Shown here in pieces: positions 49,401-58,345 of a DNA stretch of 64,000 nucleotides. Both the position numbers and the translations under genes were made by a program. Source of the stretch: Oceanicola sp. 502str15 (lineage in GTDB: Bacteria; Pseudomonadota; Alphaproteobacteria; Rhodobacterales; Rhodobacteraceae). Every line of letters begins with the position of its first letter. The first letter of the stretch is position 1. The stretch covers positions 992,001 through 1,056,000 of the forward strand of contig NZ_WYDQ01000001.1 of the NCBI RefSeq assembly GCF_024105635.1, written 5' to 3'. The notes below the pieces were generated by a model, which saw only the letters and a program-made list of their open reading frames with translations, was not told the origin of the DNA and ran no database searches.

Positions 49401-52400
49401 TGCCGAGACCAATGGCGACACCCTCAGCGCGGTGCTGGTCAGCGGCGACCAGACCGTGGCCTTCAGCGGTGCCGAGACGGGCACCATCTCGGACGGGGCC
49501 GACACCGCGAGCTTTGCCGAGATCGAGAACGTCGTAACCGGCGCCGGCAATGACACCGTGACCGGCGACACCGGCGATCAGACCGTGTTTACCGGCGCGG
49601 GCAACGACAGCATCGCGCTCGGCACCGGGGCCGACACCATCTTTGCCGGCGAGGGCGATGATGTGATCGTGCTGGGCGAGGCCTTCGGCTCGGACCAGAT
49701 CACCGGCGGCGAAGGCGGCGAGACGGCCGGCGACCTGCTGGACGCGGGCGGCATGACCTCGGGCGTCGCCGTGACCTTCACCGGCGACGAGAGCGGCACC
49801 GTCACGCAGGGCGCCAACGCGGCGGTCTTCTCGGAGATCGAGCGTGTCGTGACCGGCAGCGGCAACGATATCGTCAACTCCACCGCGGCCACCGGCGGCG
49901 TCGATGTCGACACCGGAGCGGGCGACGACACGGTGACGCTGGGCAGCGGTGACGACACGCTGGACGCGGGCACCGGCAACGATATCGTCTCTGTCTACAA
50001 CGGCTTCGGCAACGACAGCCTGCTGGGCGGCGAGGGCGGTGAGACGCTGGTGTTCGGCGGCCTCTTCGTGGGCGATGTTCTCATGGCCAACGGGCTGAGC
50101 GACGATGTCACCCTGACATTCACCGCGCCCGAGACCGGCACCATCAGCGATGGCACCGACACCCTCTCGTTCGGGGAGTTCGAGAGCGTCACCCTGGGCA
50201 GCGGCGATGACACCGTGACCGGCTCGACGGGGGCCGATATCTTCGACACCGGAAGGGGGTCCGACACGGTGGAGGCGGGCGCGGGTGACGACACCTATGG
50301 CCTCGGCTCCACCGGCAACTGGGTGACGCCGGATGGCGATGTCGACACCATCATCTTCTCCGATGGCGACGGCAACGACACGGTTCACTTCTTCGACGCG
50401 CCCACCCCCAACGGCGACGGCACCTACACCGGCATCGACCAGATCGACGTGAGCGGCATGACCGACGCCGAGGGCAACCCGGTGACGGTGCAGGACGTGG
50501 TGGTGAGCGATGATGGCGCGGGCAATGCCGTGCTCGCGTTCCCCAATGGCGAAAGCCTGACGCTGGTGGGGATCACCCCCGCCGCGGCCTCCGACCCGTT
50601 CTGGCAGATCGCCGCCGGTATCCCCTATGACGGCATCGTTGAGGGCACCGCCGGGAATGACGTGATCGACGGCACCTATACCGGCGATCCCCACGGCGAT
50701 GTGGTTGACGGGCAAGACAATTTCAACGATCCGAACCAGGGGCTGAACGACGATGTCATCCATGCCGGTGCGGGCGATGACATCATCGACGCTGGGCTCG
50801 GCGACGACCTGGTGCTGGGCGAGGCGGGTGACGATACCTTCCTGATTTCCGGCGACTTCGAGAATGACACGCTGGTCGGCGGCGAGACCGGCGAAACCAA
50901 TGGCGACACGCTTGACACCACCGGGGTGACCGCCGGGTCGATGTCGATCACCTTGTCCGGCGATGAGGCCGGCACGCTGACCCATACCAACGGCAGCGTG
51001 GTGTTCTCGGAGATCGAGAACATCACCACCGGCGGCACCGACGACCTGATCGACGCCAGCGCCACCACGGGCGGGGTGAACCTGAGCACCGGCGCGGGCG
51101 ATGACGGGGTGATCGGCGGCGCGGGCGACGATGTGGTCGTGACCGGCGAGGGCAGCGACAACTTCCGCGTCAGCGACGGCTTCGGCAACGACAGCTTCAC
51201 CGCCGGCGAGGATGCGGGCGGCGGCGATGCCGACCTGCTCTGGGCCAGCGATGTGACCGCCGACCTGACGGTCGACATGTCGGCCACGCCGGAGAGCGGC
51301 ACGCTCACCGATGGCACGAACACGGTGACCTTCAGCGAGGTCGAGCTGGTGGTGACCGGCTCGGGCGACGATACCGTGACCGGCTCCAGCGGCGGCGACA
51401 CCTTCTTTACCGGCGCGGGCGATGACACCATCGCCGCGGGCGCCGGGGATGACGGGATCAATGCCGGGGACGGCGACGACCGGATCGTGCTGGAAGACGG
51501 GTTCGGCAATGATGTGATCGTCGGTGGCGAGGGCGGCGAAACGGGCGGCGACACGCTTGATGCGAGCGCCGTAACCTCTGGCGTTACCGTGACTTTCAGC
51601 GACAGCGAGGCCGGCACGCTGAGTGACGGCACCGACACGGCGACCTTCTCGGAGATCGAGAATTTCGTGACCGGCGCGGGTGATGACACCATCGACGGCA
51701 CCGCCGCGGCCGAAGGGTTCACCGCCGATGCGGGCGCGGGCAGCGACACGCTGACCGGCGGCGCAGGCGCCGATACCCTGCTGGGCGGCGATGACGCCGA
51801 TACCTTCTACGCCGGACCCGGCGACCATGTGCAGGGCGGCGAAGGCGGCTTCGACGACGACGTGCTCGACCTGACCGGCGCGGGGCCGACCCGCGTGATC
51901 TACAACGAGGGCGATCCCGAGAGCGGCACGGTGCAGTTTCTCGACGGGGCGGGCAATGTGACCGACACGATGACCTTCTCGGAGATCGAGACGGTCAACT
52001 TTATCCCCTGTTTCACGCCGGGCACGATGATTGCGACGCCCGAGGGGCCGCGCCCGGTGGAGCAGCTTGGCCCGGGCGACCGGGTGCTGACGCGCGACCA
52101 TGGGGTGAAACGTCTCGAGTGGGTGGGCCAGCGGCTGCTGAACACCCACCACCTTGCCGCCAACCCGCGGCTGCAGCCGGTGCTGATCAAGGCCGGGGCG
52201 CTGGGGTATGATCTGCCGGAGCGCGACATTCTGGTGAGCCCGCAGCACAAGATGCTGATCTCGGATGCCCGTGCGGAGATGCTCTTTGGCGAGCATGAGG
52301 TGCTGGTTTCGGCGGTTCACCTGGTGGGGCTGCCGGGGATCGAGCAGGTGGAGATGGACGAGGTGGTCTATGTCCATGTGATGTTTGATGCCCATGAGAT

Positions 52401-52584
52401 CATCATGGCCGAGGGGGCATGGACCGAAAGCTATCAGCCGGGTGCGCATGTGCTGGGCGAGATGGAGGATGAGCAGCGCGAGGAGATCTTCGAGATCTTC
52501 CCGGAGCTGCGTGAGGATGCCAACTCGGTGATCACGGCCCGTATGGCTTTGAAAAAGCGCGAAGTTACGGCGCTGTTTCACTGA
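46411..52584 (+). CDS. RTX-repeat and Hint-domain protein 3 (giant)
   Basis: A 2057-residue acidic protein with AGGAAA before the ATG. After a short N-terminal domain come RTX repeats and two copies of the beta-sandwich seen in protein 1 (about 178-381 and 447-650, each with F-R-I-N-D-[IV]-D and V-A-G-P-V or I-A-G-P-V). Then follow seven copies of a roughly 100-residue unit (about 709-1790; core G-N-D-x-I-x-G-G-E-x-G-E-T then G-T-x-x-D-G-T ... F-S-E-I-E), and a Hint module from C1867 to the end. The 287-base gap before it (46124-46410) carries the element shared with gene 1. Confidence 0.88.
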   Translation: MAIGYRVTLGDGTLNSGDVISEVSRDVTPAAVIGTGTWQWSGTDSDGNSFSNVTGTGSYVQDEDGSVWFIPDTPPAATIESASASSTPAYSDTAGAVDGGAGNDVIDGRFVDAQGDETSGGDDTVLARGGADTVQTQAGNDTIYGGGGNDTIYAGSGDDIIEGGDGNDVIHADNAPTVAANEQLNWTDQGGNGTNVLGGFTQDTGTMNVTVSVTNDGNLTGASVSTTQQYVGGSGFNPNSALYLTGSTANGSNANPDETGTVTFEFNGQAGGGMTDEVEGLQFRINDIDDGGFNSWDDRVTIRAYDAEGNLVPVSFQVDGNDRIINGDTIDANSGSDNPNEADGSVLVTVAGPVHRVEVIYQNADVAGQAIWMTDMTYTTIPDNGVGDDVVMGGAGDDTIYAYDGDDDLYGGTGNDTIYGGGGDDTISGGAGNDVIHADDAGFTEEAPVDETLHWVSEGGNNTSIINGFTQNTGTMDVTVSFLDDGNLASAATSTDTQYVGGQGYDAASALELRGVAGSGSAGSPSGTSTIVMDFAPTAGTGMSDEVQDVNFRINDVDVAGWQDVVTVLAYDADGNAVPVTLTIDGNDTASGPNTVIGGGGTNDAQSAQAGSVLVEIAGPVSRIEIIYENGGTDAQALWVTDVDFTTVPAAPGNDTVDGGTGDDEIYGYAGDDTLSGNAGNDTIDGGDGDDVIAGGTGDDVMTGGDGDDVFIIENDLGNDTITGGETGETFGDEIDATAVTDDLTVVFSAPEDGTIADGTSAASFAEIETVRLGAGDDSVTGSTGDDYIETGAGADTVAMGAGNDTVALGAGDGAVDTVAMSDGDGEDTVFDFEAPTPNGDGTFTGLDQIDVSGMTDAGGDPVSVHDVVVSDDGLGSAVLTFPNGETLTLVGISAAEADDPNWLIAAGIPGDGIVSGTAGDDIIDASYADDPHGDVVDGGDAILPGEAPNDDIIEAGAGNDTIYAGLGDDEVYGEAGDDTFMLEDGFGADQIFGGETAETNGDTLSAVLVSGDQTVAFSGAETGTISDGADTASFAEIENVVTGAGNDTVTGDTGDQTVFTGAGNDSIALGTGADTIFAGEGDDVIVLGEAFGSDQITGGEGGETAGDLLDAGGMTSGVAVTFTGDESGTVTQGANAAVFSEIERVVTGSGNDIVNSTAATGGVDVDTGAGDDTVTLGSGDDTLDAGTGNDIVSVYNGFGNDSLLGGEGGETLVFGGLFVGDVLMANGLSDDVTLTFTAPETGTISDGTDTLSFGEFESVTLGSGDDTVTGSTGADIFDTGRGSDTVEAGAGDDTYGLGSTGNWVTPDGDVDTIIFSDGDGNDTVHFFDAPTPNGDGTYTGIDQIDVSGMTDAEGNPVTVQDVVVSDDGAGNAVLAFPNGESLTLVGITPAAASDPFWQIAAGIPYDGIVEGTAGNDVIDGTYTGDPHGDVVDGQDNFNDPNQGLNDDVIHAGAGDDIIDAGLGDDLVLGEAGDDTFLISGDFENDTLVGGETGETNGDTLDTTGVTAGSMSITLSGDEAGTLTHTNGSVVFSEIENITTGGTDDLIDASATTGGVNLSTGAGDDGVIGGAGDDVVVTGEGSDNFRVSDGFGNDSFTAGEDAGGGDADLLWASDVTADLTVDMSATPESGTLTDGTNTVTFSEVELVVTGSGDDTVTGSSGGDTFFTGAGDDTIAAGAGDDGINAGDGDDRIVLEDGFGNDVIVGGEGGETGGDTLDASAVTSGVTVTFSDSEAGTLSDGTDTATFSEIENFVTGAGDDTIDGTAAAEGFTADAGAGSDTLTGGAGADTLLGGDDADTFYAGPGDHVQGGEGGFDDDVLDLTGAGPTRVIYNEGDPESGTVQFLDGAGNVTDTMTFSEIETVNFIPCFTPGTMIATPEGPRPVEQLGPGDRVLTRDHGVKRLEWVGQRLLNTHHLAANPRLQPVLIKAGALGYDLPERDILVSPQHKMLISDARAEMLFGEHEVLVSAVHLVGLPGIEQVEMDEVVYVHVMFDAHEIIMAEGAWTESYQPGAHVLGEMEDEQREEIFEIFPELREDANSVITARMALKKREVTALFH

Positions 52585-52598
52585 GTTGAGCCGAGGCG

Positions 52599-52650
52599 GT
52601 GGGGGGCCAGCCCCCCACACCCCCCGGAGATATTTGCAGCAAGAAAATGA
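52599..52650 (-). repeat. 52-bp dispersed repeat, copy 2, inverted
   Basis: The exact reverse complement of 16501-16552, lying in the 68 bases between the convergent RTX-Hint gene 3 and the MobA-like gene. The hairpin half (GTGGGGGG-ccag-CCCCCCAC, 52599-52618) faces gene 3 and could terminate both. Confidence 0.9.
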
Positions 52651-52652
52651 GG

Positions 52653-53255
52653 TCAGCGGGGCGTGTTGGTGGCCTTGCGCCATGACGCCCAGGCCTCGGG
52701 GGTGTCGAGGTCGAGCCGGGCGCGTTGGCCCGGCAGCGGGGTGAGGTGGACCCGGCCTTGCGCGGCGGCGACGATGGATTTTGCGCCGTCATCGCCTTGG
52801 AGTTGCTGGATGTTTTCGTAGAGCTGCGATGAGAAGATGACCGGGTGGCCGGGTTTGCCGTCCGAGGTGGCACCGCGCCAGATGAGGGCCTCGGGGTGGG
52901 CCTGGTGGCTTTGGAGAACGGCGCGGAGGTCTTCCTCGGTGAGGTCGGGGAGGTCGGCGAGGAGGAGCATGAAGGCGGGGGCCTTGGGGAGAGCCGCGAG
53001 GCCGGCGCGGAGGGTGGCGTTCATGCCTTCGGCGGCGTTTGAAACCGTGAGGAGGCGGGCGGTTGTGTGCTCGATGGCGGCTTGGCGCGCGGGACGGTCC
53101 GGCGGCAGGGCGACGAGGGTGAAGTCGCTGACTTTGCAGGAAATTTCGGTGATGCGGGTGAGCAGGGGCGTGCCGTTGATCGGCTCCAGCAGCTTGTCGC
53201 GCGGGGCCATGCGCGAGGCGGCTCCGGCGGCGAGGATGAGGATGGGCAGGGTCAT
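52653..53255 (-). CDS. MobA-like NTP transferase (molybdenum cofactor cytidylyltransferase-like)
   Basis: A 200-residue nucleotidyltransferase of the MobA/MocA type, which adds GMP or CMP to molybdopterin. It has L-A-A-G-x-A-S-R-M, D-K-L-L-E-P, L-L-A-D-L-P-D and G-H-P-V-I-F. No molybdoenzyme genes adjoin, so the acceptor is not certain. It is 30 bases downstream of the flavoprotein gene and probably in its transcript. Confidence 0.85.
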   Translation of the reverse strand: MTLPILILAAGAASRMAPRDKLLEPINGTPLLTRITEISCKVSDFTLVALPPDRPARQAAIEHTTARLLTVSNAAEGMNATLRAGLAALPKAPAFMLLLADLPDLTEEDLRAVLQSHQAHPEALIWRGATSDGKPGHPVIFSSQLYENIQQLQGDDGAKSIVAAAQGRVHLTPLPGQRARLDLDTPEAWASWRKATNTPR

Positions 53256-53285
53256 GGAATTGTGTAGCCCTGCCCGGGGTTTGGC

Positions 53286-55694
53286 TCAAGCCCGCAGGGC
53301 GGTGCCATCTGGGTCGAAGAGCGGGGTTGTGGTGAGGCGCGCGGGGCGCATTTGGGAGAGGATTTCGATTTCGGCTTCTTGGCCGTCCTGCGCGTATTCT
53401 CGGGGGATGAGGGCGAGGGCGACGGATTGGCGGGCGTGGTGGGAGTAGCCGCCGGAGGTGCAGAAGCCGACGACTTCGCCGTTGATCCAAACCGGTTCGT
53501 AGCCGTGGACATCGGCGTTATCGGCATCGACGAGAAAGGCGACAAGCTGGCGATTGGGGGGCGTGGCGCGCTCGGATTCTACGTGAGCTCTGCCGATGAA
53601 GTCGCTGTTTTTCTGAAAGGAAATGAAGCGATCGAGGCCGGTTTCGGCGGGGGTGTAATCGGGCGAGAATTCGCGGAGCCAGGAGCCGAAGAAGCGGTCG
53701 AGGCGCAGGGACATCATAGCGCGCATGCCGAAGGGGGTGATGTGATGGGCTTGCCCGGCGGCCCAGAGGCTGTGCCAGAGGGCGCGTTGGTCCATGTGAT
53801 CACAGTAGATTTCATAGCCAAGGTCGCCTGTGTAGCTGACGCGCTGCACGGTGCAGGCGATCTGGCCGACCACCATTTGGGCGACGCCGAGGAATGGGAG
53901 TGCGGCGACGTTGGAGGGGGTGCAGGCTTGGAGGACGTCGCGGGCGCGCGGGCCGGCGAGTTGGAAGCCGGTGAGGCGATCGGAGACGTTCTCGATGTTA
54001 ACGCCGTCTTCACCATGTTGCTCGAACCAGCGCAGGTGCATTGACTGTGCGCCGTAACTGGCTGTTAAGGCATAGCTTTCCGGCCCCATGCAGCTGATCG
54101 TGAAGTCACCGATGATGCGGCCCTTGGGCGAGAGCATGGGGGTGAGGGTGAGTTTGCCCTCCTTGGGGATGCGGCCTGCCATGATCCGGTCGAGCCAGTC
54201 GCGGGCCTTGGGGCCGGTGACGCGGAATTTGCCGAAGTTCTGGATTTCGTTGATGCCGACGCTTTCGCGCACGGCGCGGACCTCGCGGCCGGTGGCCTCG
54301 AAGGCGTTGGAGCGTGTGAAGCTTGGGGTTTCGTAGCTCGGTTCGTCTCCTTGCGCGAAGTAGTTCGGGACTTCGAGCCCGAACTGGTGGCCCCAGACTG
54401 CGCCCATTTCGTTAAAAATGTCATACATGGCAGTCGTCCGGTGGGGACGGGCGGCGGGGCGTTCTTCGTTTGGGTAGCTGACGGAGAAGCGCTTTTGGTA
54501 GAATTCGATGACCTTGGGGACGGTGTAGCCCGGGGTGATCCACTTGCCGTAGCGGGCGACGTCGAGGCCGGTCACATCGCGCTCGGGCTCGCCTTCGATC
54601 ATCCATTGCGCAAGGGTCAGGCCGACGCCGCCGCCCTGGGAGAAGCCTGCCATGACGGCGCAGGCGGACCAGTAGTTGCGCAGGCCCGGCACGGGGCCGA
54701 CGAGGGGGTTGCCATCGGGGGCGAAGGTGAAGGGGCCGTGGATGACGCGCTTGACCCCGGCGCGTTCGAGCACGGGGAAGCGGTGGTAGGCCATCTCGAT
54801 GGAATCGCTGACCTTTTCGAGATTGTCGGGGAGCAGCTCGTGGCCGAACTCCCAGGGGGTGCCGGAGAGCGCCCAGGGCTCGCAGGGCTGCTCGTAGAAG
54901 CCGATGCAGAGGCCGCGACCCTCCTGGCGGAAGTAGGATTCACCCGCGCAATCGAGCACGTGGGGGAACTCGGTTTCGCGGTTCATGATCTCGGGGAGAT
55001 CGTCGGTGACGAGGTATTGGTGGGCCATGGGCAGGAGGGGCAGGTAGACGCCCGCCATGGCGCCGACTTCGCGCGCCCAGAGGCCGGCGGCGTTGACGAC
55101 GTGCTCGGCGTGGATGGTGCCCTTGTTGGTGATGACGTCCCAGGAACCATCGGGGCGGGGCTGGAGGTCTTCGACCTTGCAATGCAGCTCGATCTCGGCC
55201 CCGGCCAGCTTGGCGGCGCGGGCGTAGGCGTGGGTGGTGCCCGATGGGTCGAGGTGGCCGTCGAGGGGGTCGTAGAGGCCGCCGAGGATGCCATCGAGGT
55301 TCACCAGCTCGGCCATATCGGCGATTTCGGCGGGGGTGAGGATGGCGGTGTCGAGGCCCATGTAGCGGTGCTTGGCGCGCTCGGCTTTCAGCATGTCGAA
55401 GCGTTCCGGCGTCTCGGCAAGGGTGATGCCGCCGACGTGGTGGAGGCCGCAGGACATGCCGGTGATCTCCTCCAATTCCTTATAGAGACCAATGGTATAG
55501 CCTTGGAGCGCGGCCATGTTGGTATCGGAGTTCATGGTGTGGAAGCCGCCTGCGGCGTGCCATGTGGAGCCGGATGTAAGCTCGGAGCGTTCGAGCAGCA
55601 TGACATCGGACCAGCCGAGCTTGGTGAGGTGGTAGAGCACCGAGCAGCCGACGACGCCGCCGCCGATGACACAGACGCGGGTGGTGGTTTTCAT
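53286..55694 (-). CDS. FAD-dependent dehydrogenase of the dimethylglycine/sarcosine type
   Basis: An 802-residue two-part enzyme: an N-terminal FAD/DAO oxidoreductase (G-G-G-V-V-G-C-S at 10-17, T-S-G-S-T-W-H-A-A-G) and a C-terminal aminomethyltransferase-like half (about 430-800) that binds tetrahydrofolate. Together these are the signature of dimethylglycine or sarcosine dehydrogenases, which demethylate methylated glycines and pass the carbon to folate. GGGAGT sets the start at 55694. The true substrate is not shown; glycine betaine breakdown is a common role in marine Rhodobacterales. Confidence 0.88.
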   Translation of the reverse strand: MKTTTRVCVIGGGVVGCSVLYHLTKLGWSDVMLLERSELTSGSTWHAAGGFHTMNSDTNMAALQGYTIGLYKELEEITGMSCGLHHVGGITLAETPERFDMLKAERAKHRYMGLDTAILTPAEIADMAELVNLDGILGGLYDPLDGHLDPSGTTHAYARAAKLAGAEIELHCKVEDLQPRPDGSWDVITNKGTIHAEHVVNAAGLWAREVGAMAGVYLPLLPMAHQYLVTDDLPEIMNRETEFPHVLDCAGESYFRQEGRGLCIGFYEQPCEPWALSGTPWEFGHELLPDNLEKVSDSIEMAYHRFPVLERAGVKRVIHGPFTFAPDGNPLVGPVPGLRNYWSACAVMAGFSQGGGVGLTLAQWMIEGEPERDVTGLDVARYGKWITPGYTVPKVIEFYQKRFSVSYPNEERPAARPHRTTAMYDIFNEMGAVWGHQFGLEVPNYFAQGDEPSYETPSFTRSNAFEATGREVRAVRESVGINEIQNFGKFRVTGPKARDWLDRIMAGRIPKEGKLTLTPMLSPKGRIIGDFTISCMGPESYALTASYGAQSMHLRWFEQHGEDGVNIENVSDRLTGFQLAGPRARDVLQACTPSNVAALPFLGVAQMVVGQIACTVQRVSYTGDLGYEIYCDHMDQRALWHSLWAAGQAHHITPFGMRAMMSLRLDRFFGSWLREFSPDYTPAETGLDRFISFQKNSDFIGRAHVESERATPPNRQLVAFLVDADNADVHGYEPVWINGEVVGFCTSGGYSHHARQSVALALIPREYAQDGQEAEIEILSQMRPARLTTTPLFDPDGTALRA

Positions 55695-55944
55695 GGCGCG
55701 ACTCCCTTGGCTTACGGGTTTGATGCTGGGCAGGGCGCGGCTGCGGTGCTGGCCGCTGAGCGACATCGGGTGTCGGAAACGGGGTGCGTTCAGGCGGGTT
55801 AATGGCGGCATTAACCATGGGATTCGGCAATGTCACATCCCGTGCACACGCCGTGCACAGCCCGTGCAGACGTCAGATGACATAGTTGGCGGGCGTTTAC
55901 GAAGGTTGGCGGGGTGTGATGGTGGGTGTGATCACAAGGAGGCT

Positions 55945-56020
55945 GGAGATCCTCGGGTCGAGCCCGAGGATGACGGTTGGCGGCGTGGGTGGAGATCCTC
56001 GGGTCGAGCCCGAGGATGAC
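55945..56020. repeat. Two tandem copies of a palindromic alphaproteobacterial intergenic repeat
   Basis: Thirty identical bases occur at 55945-55974 and 55991-56020, each built on ATCCTCGGG-tcgag-CCCGAGGAT. Palindromes of this kind are very common between genes in alphaproteobacteria and are typically mistranslated as I-L-G-L-D-P-R-I. It sits in the 345-base gap between the flavoprotein gene and livM; I see nothing else in that gap. Confidence 0.85.
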
Positions 56021-56039
56021 CGGGTGCGGGGTGGCGGGT

Positions 56040-57338
56040 TCAGCGCTCGGGGATGAGGCCGCGGGGGGAGAAGCGGAGCACGAGGAGGAGCACGACGCCC
56101 ATGGTGAGCAGGCGCATGTATTGGGTGCTGTCGAGCAGGTGGTCTTTCAGCCAGCTTCCATCGGGGAGCGGCCAGGTGAGGCCTTCCATGAAGAGGCGGC
56201 CGAGCGGTTCGACCTGAATCCAGAGCCACCAGACGAGAAGGCCGCCGAGAAGGGCGCCGAGGTTGTTGCCCGAGCCGCCGACGATGACCATGACCCAGAT
56301 GAGGAAGGTGAAGCGCAGCGGCTGGTAGGTGCCGGGCACGAGCAGCCCGTCGAGGGTGGTCATCATCGCGCCGGCCATGCCGCAGATGGCGGAGCCGAGG
56401 ATGAAGACCTGAAGGTGGCGTCGGGTGACGTCCTTGCCCATGGCGCGGGCGGCGGTTTCGTTGTCGCGGATGGCGCGCATCATCCGGCCCCAGGGCGATT
56501 TCAGCGCCAGTTGCAGGGCGACGATGATGAGCACGAGGGTGGCGGTGAAGAGGCAGCCGTAGAGCAGTTTGACGTAGAGGGTGGAGGCGGTTTCGACCGG
56601 GAGGCCGAGCGAGTCGGCGCGGGCGGTGAAGGCCTCGGATTGCTGGAGGTCGATCTCGTAGGGGACGGGGCGGGGGATGCCGTTGACGTTCTTGACGCCG
56701 CGGGCGAGCCAGTCTTCGTTTTTCATCACGGCGATGATGATCTCGGCGATGCCGAGGGTGGCGATGGCGAGGTAATCGGAGCGCAGGCCCAGCGCGGTCT
56801 TGCCGACGATCCAGGCGGCCCCGGCGGCGAGCAGGCCACCGGCGGGCCAGGCGAGGATGACGGGCAGGCCGAGGCCGCCGAGGTAGCCGGTGGTGGCCGG
56901 GCTGACGGCTTCGACGGCATCGCGGGCCGGGTCGAAGGCGAGACGGTAGAGCACGAAGCCGCCGATGATGACGAGGGTGGTGGCCAGCAGGCGGGCGCGG
57001 CCGGGCGAGAGCCGGGTGAAGGTGAAGATGGCGGCGGCGATGGCGGCCCCGCCGAGCAGGAGGCTGCCCCAGAGCCGCAGGCCGCCGACGGCCCAGGCCT
57101 CGGGCACCGGGGGCATGGCGATGAGCACCGTGGCCAGCCCGCCGAGCGCGACGAAGCCCATGACGCCCACGTTGAACAGCCCCGCGAAGCCCCATTGCAT
57201 GTTGAGCCCCAGCGCCATGATCGCCGAGACCAGGCCCATGTTGAGGATGGTCAGGGAGCTGTTCCAGCTCTGCACGAGGCCGGTGCCGATGTAGAGCGCG
57301 GCGATGAGAGCGAAGAGGAGGACGGGGGGGATCTTCAT
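56040..57338 (-). CDS. livM: Branched-chain amino acid-type ABC transporter permease LivM
   Basis: A 432-residue inner-membrane permease with about ten helices and the family's G-L-R-S-D-Y-L-A-I-A-T-L-G and R-A-I-R-D-N-E-T-A-A segments, the latter being the ATPase-contact loop. It is longer than E. coli LivM mainly in the N-terminal half. The ATG overlaps the livH stop (ATGA). It closes the operon. The true substrate could be branched-chain amino acids, amides or urea-like compounds. Confidence 0.92.
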   Translation of the reverse strand: MKIPPVLLFALIAALYIGTGLVQSWNSSLTILNMGLVSAIMALGLNMQWGFAGLFNVGVMGFVALGGLATVLIAMPPVPEAWAVGGLRLWGSLLLGGAAIAAAIFTFTRLSPGRARLLATTLVIIGGFVLYRLAFDPARDAVEAVSPATTGYLGGLGLPVILAWPAGGLLAAGAAWIVGKTALGLRSDYLAIATLGIAEIIIAVMKNEDWLARGVKNVNGIPRPVPYEIDLQQSEAFTARADSLGLPVETASTLYVKLLYGCLFTATLVLIIVALQLALKSPWGRMMRAIRDNETAARAMGKDVTRRHLQVFILGSAICGMAGAMMTTLDGLLVPGTYQPLRFTFLIWVMVIVGGSGNNLGALLGGLLVWWLWIQVEPLGRLFMEGLTWPLPDGSWLKDHLLDSTQYMRLLTMGVVLLLVLRFSPRGLIPER

Positions 57339-58345
57339 ACCGATTTGCCTTTGAAGAGGCCGGTGGGGCGGATGAGCAGGACGATCACGAGGATCGCGAA
57401 GGAGACGGCGAACTTGTACTCGGTGGTCAGCAGTTGCAGCAGGCCGGAGGGGGCCAGCGCGTCGGGCAGGACGTAGGTGGCGACCTTCTTGAAGGCATAG
57501 GTGACGGTGACTTCGGAAAAGGCGATGACGAAACCGCCCGCGATGGCGCCCAGCGGCGAGCCGAGGCCACCGACGATGGCGGCGGCGAAGATGGGCAGCA
57601 GGAGTTGGAAATAGGTGAAGGGTTTGAACGACTTGTCGAGCCCGTAGAGCACGCCCGCGATGGTGGCCAGCGCCGCGACGATAACCCATGTGACGGCGAC
57701 GACCTTCTCGGGGTTGATGCCCGAGAGCAGGGCGAGGTCTTCGTTGTCGGAGAAGGCGCGCATGGATTTGCCGGTGCGGGTGCGATTGAGGAACCAGAAC
57801 AGCAGGGCCACGCAGATGGCGGCGACGACCATGGTGAGGAGCTGGGTGGAGCGCAGGGCGAGGCCCTCGGCCAGCCCGGTCATCTGTTTGAAATCGCCCG
57901 CGGAAATCACGAAGCGGGCGCCGTCGGCAAAGCGCTGGTCATCGACCCCGATGATGAAGCGGGTGAGGCCGTTGAGGATGAACATGACGCCGATGGAGAC
58001 GATCACCAGGATCACCGGGGCGGCCTTTTGCCTTCGGTAGAAACGGTAGACCGCGCGGTCGGTGCCCAGCACCAGCAGCGCCGTGGCGGCGATGCCGAAG
58101 GGGAGCGCGAGAAGGGCCGTCGGCAGGATGCCGAAGGTGATGCCTGCCGCTTGCAGCGCCCATGTGACGAGGATGGTCATGGTGGTGCCGAAGGCCATGG
58201 TGTCGCCATGGGCGAAGTTGGAGAAGCGCAGGATGCCATAGATCAGCGTGACCCCGAGCGCGCCGAGCGCGAGCTGCGAGCCGTAGGTGGCGGCCGGGAT
58301 GATGACGAAGTTGGTGAGGGCCACGAGGGCGTTGAGCAGGTCCAT
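57335..58345 (-). CDS. livH: Branched-chain amino acid-type ABC transporter permease LivH
   Basis: A 336-residue permease partner of LivM: Y-G-I-L-R-F-S-N-F-A-H-G-D near the N-terminus and the contact loop T-G-K-S-M-R-A-F-S-D-N-E-D-L-A. The start at 58345 (GAGG nine bases upstream) overlaps by one base the stop of the preceding small exported protein. Confidence 0.92.
   Translation of the reverse strand: MDLLNALVALTNFVIIPAATYGSQLALGALGVTLIYGILRFSNFAHGDTMAFGTTMTILVTWALQAAGITFGILPTALLALPFGIAATALLVLGTDRAVYRFYRRQKAAPVILVIVSIGVMFILNGLTRFIIGVDDQRFADGARFVISAGDFKQMTGLAEGLALRSTQLLTMVVAAICVALLFWFLNRTRTGKSMRAFSDNEDLALLSGINPEKVVAVTWVIVAALATIAGVLYGLDKSFKPFTYFQLLLPIFAAAIVGGLGSPLGAIAGGFVIAFSEVTVTYAFKKVATYVLPDALAPSGLLQLLTTEYKFAVSFAILVIVLLIRPTGLFKGKSV

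Noticed and set aside
46264..52683. A 2139-codon open frame on the minus strand opposite RTX-Hint gene 3
   Set aside because: Same cause: antisense shadow of the repeats. The plus-strand frame has RTX, Hint and a ribosome site.
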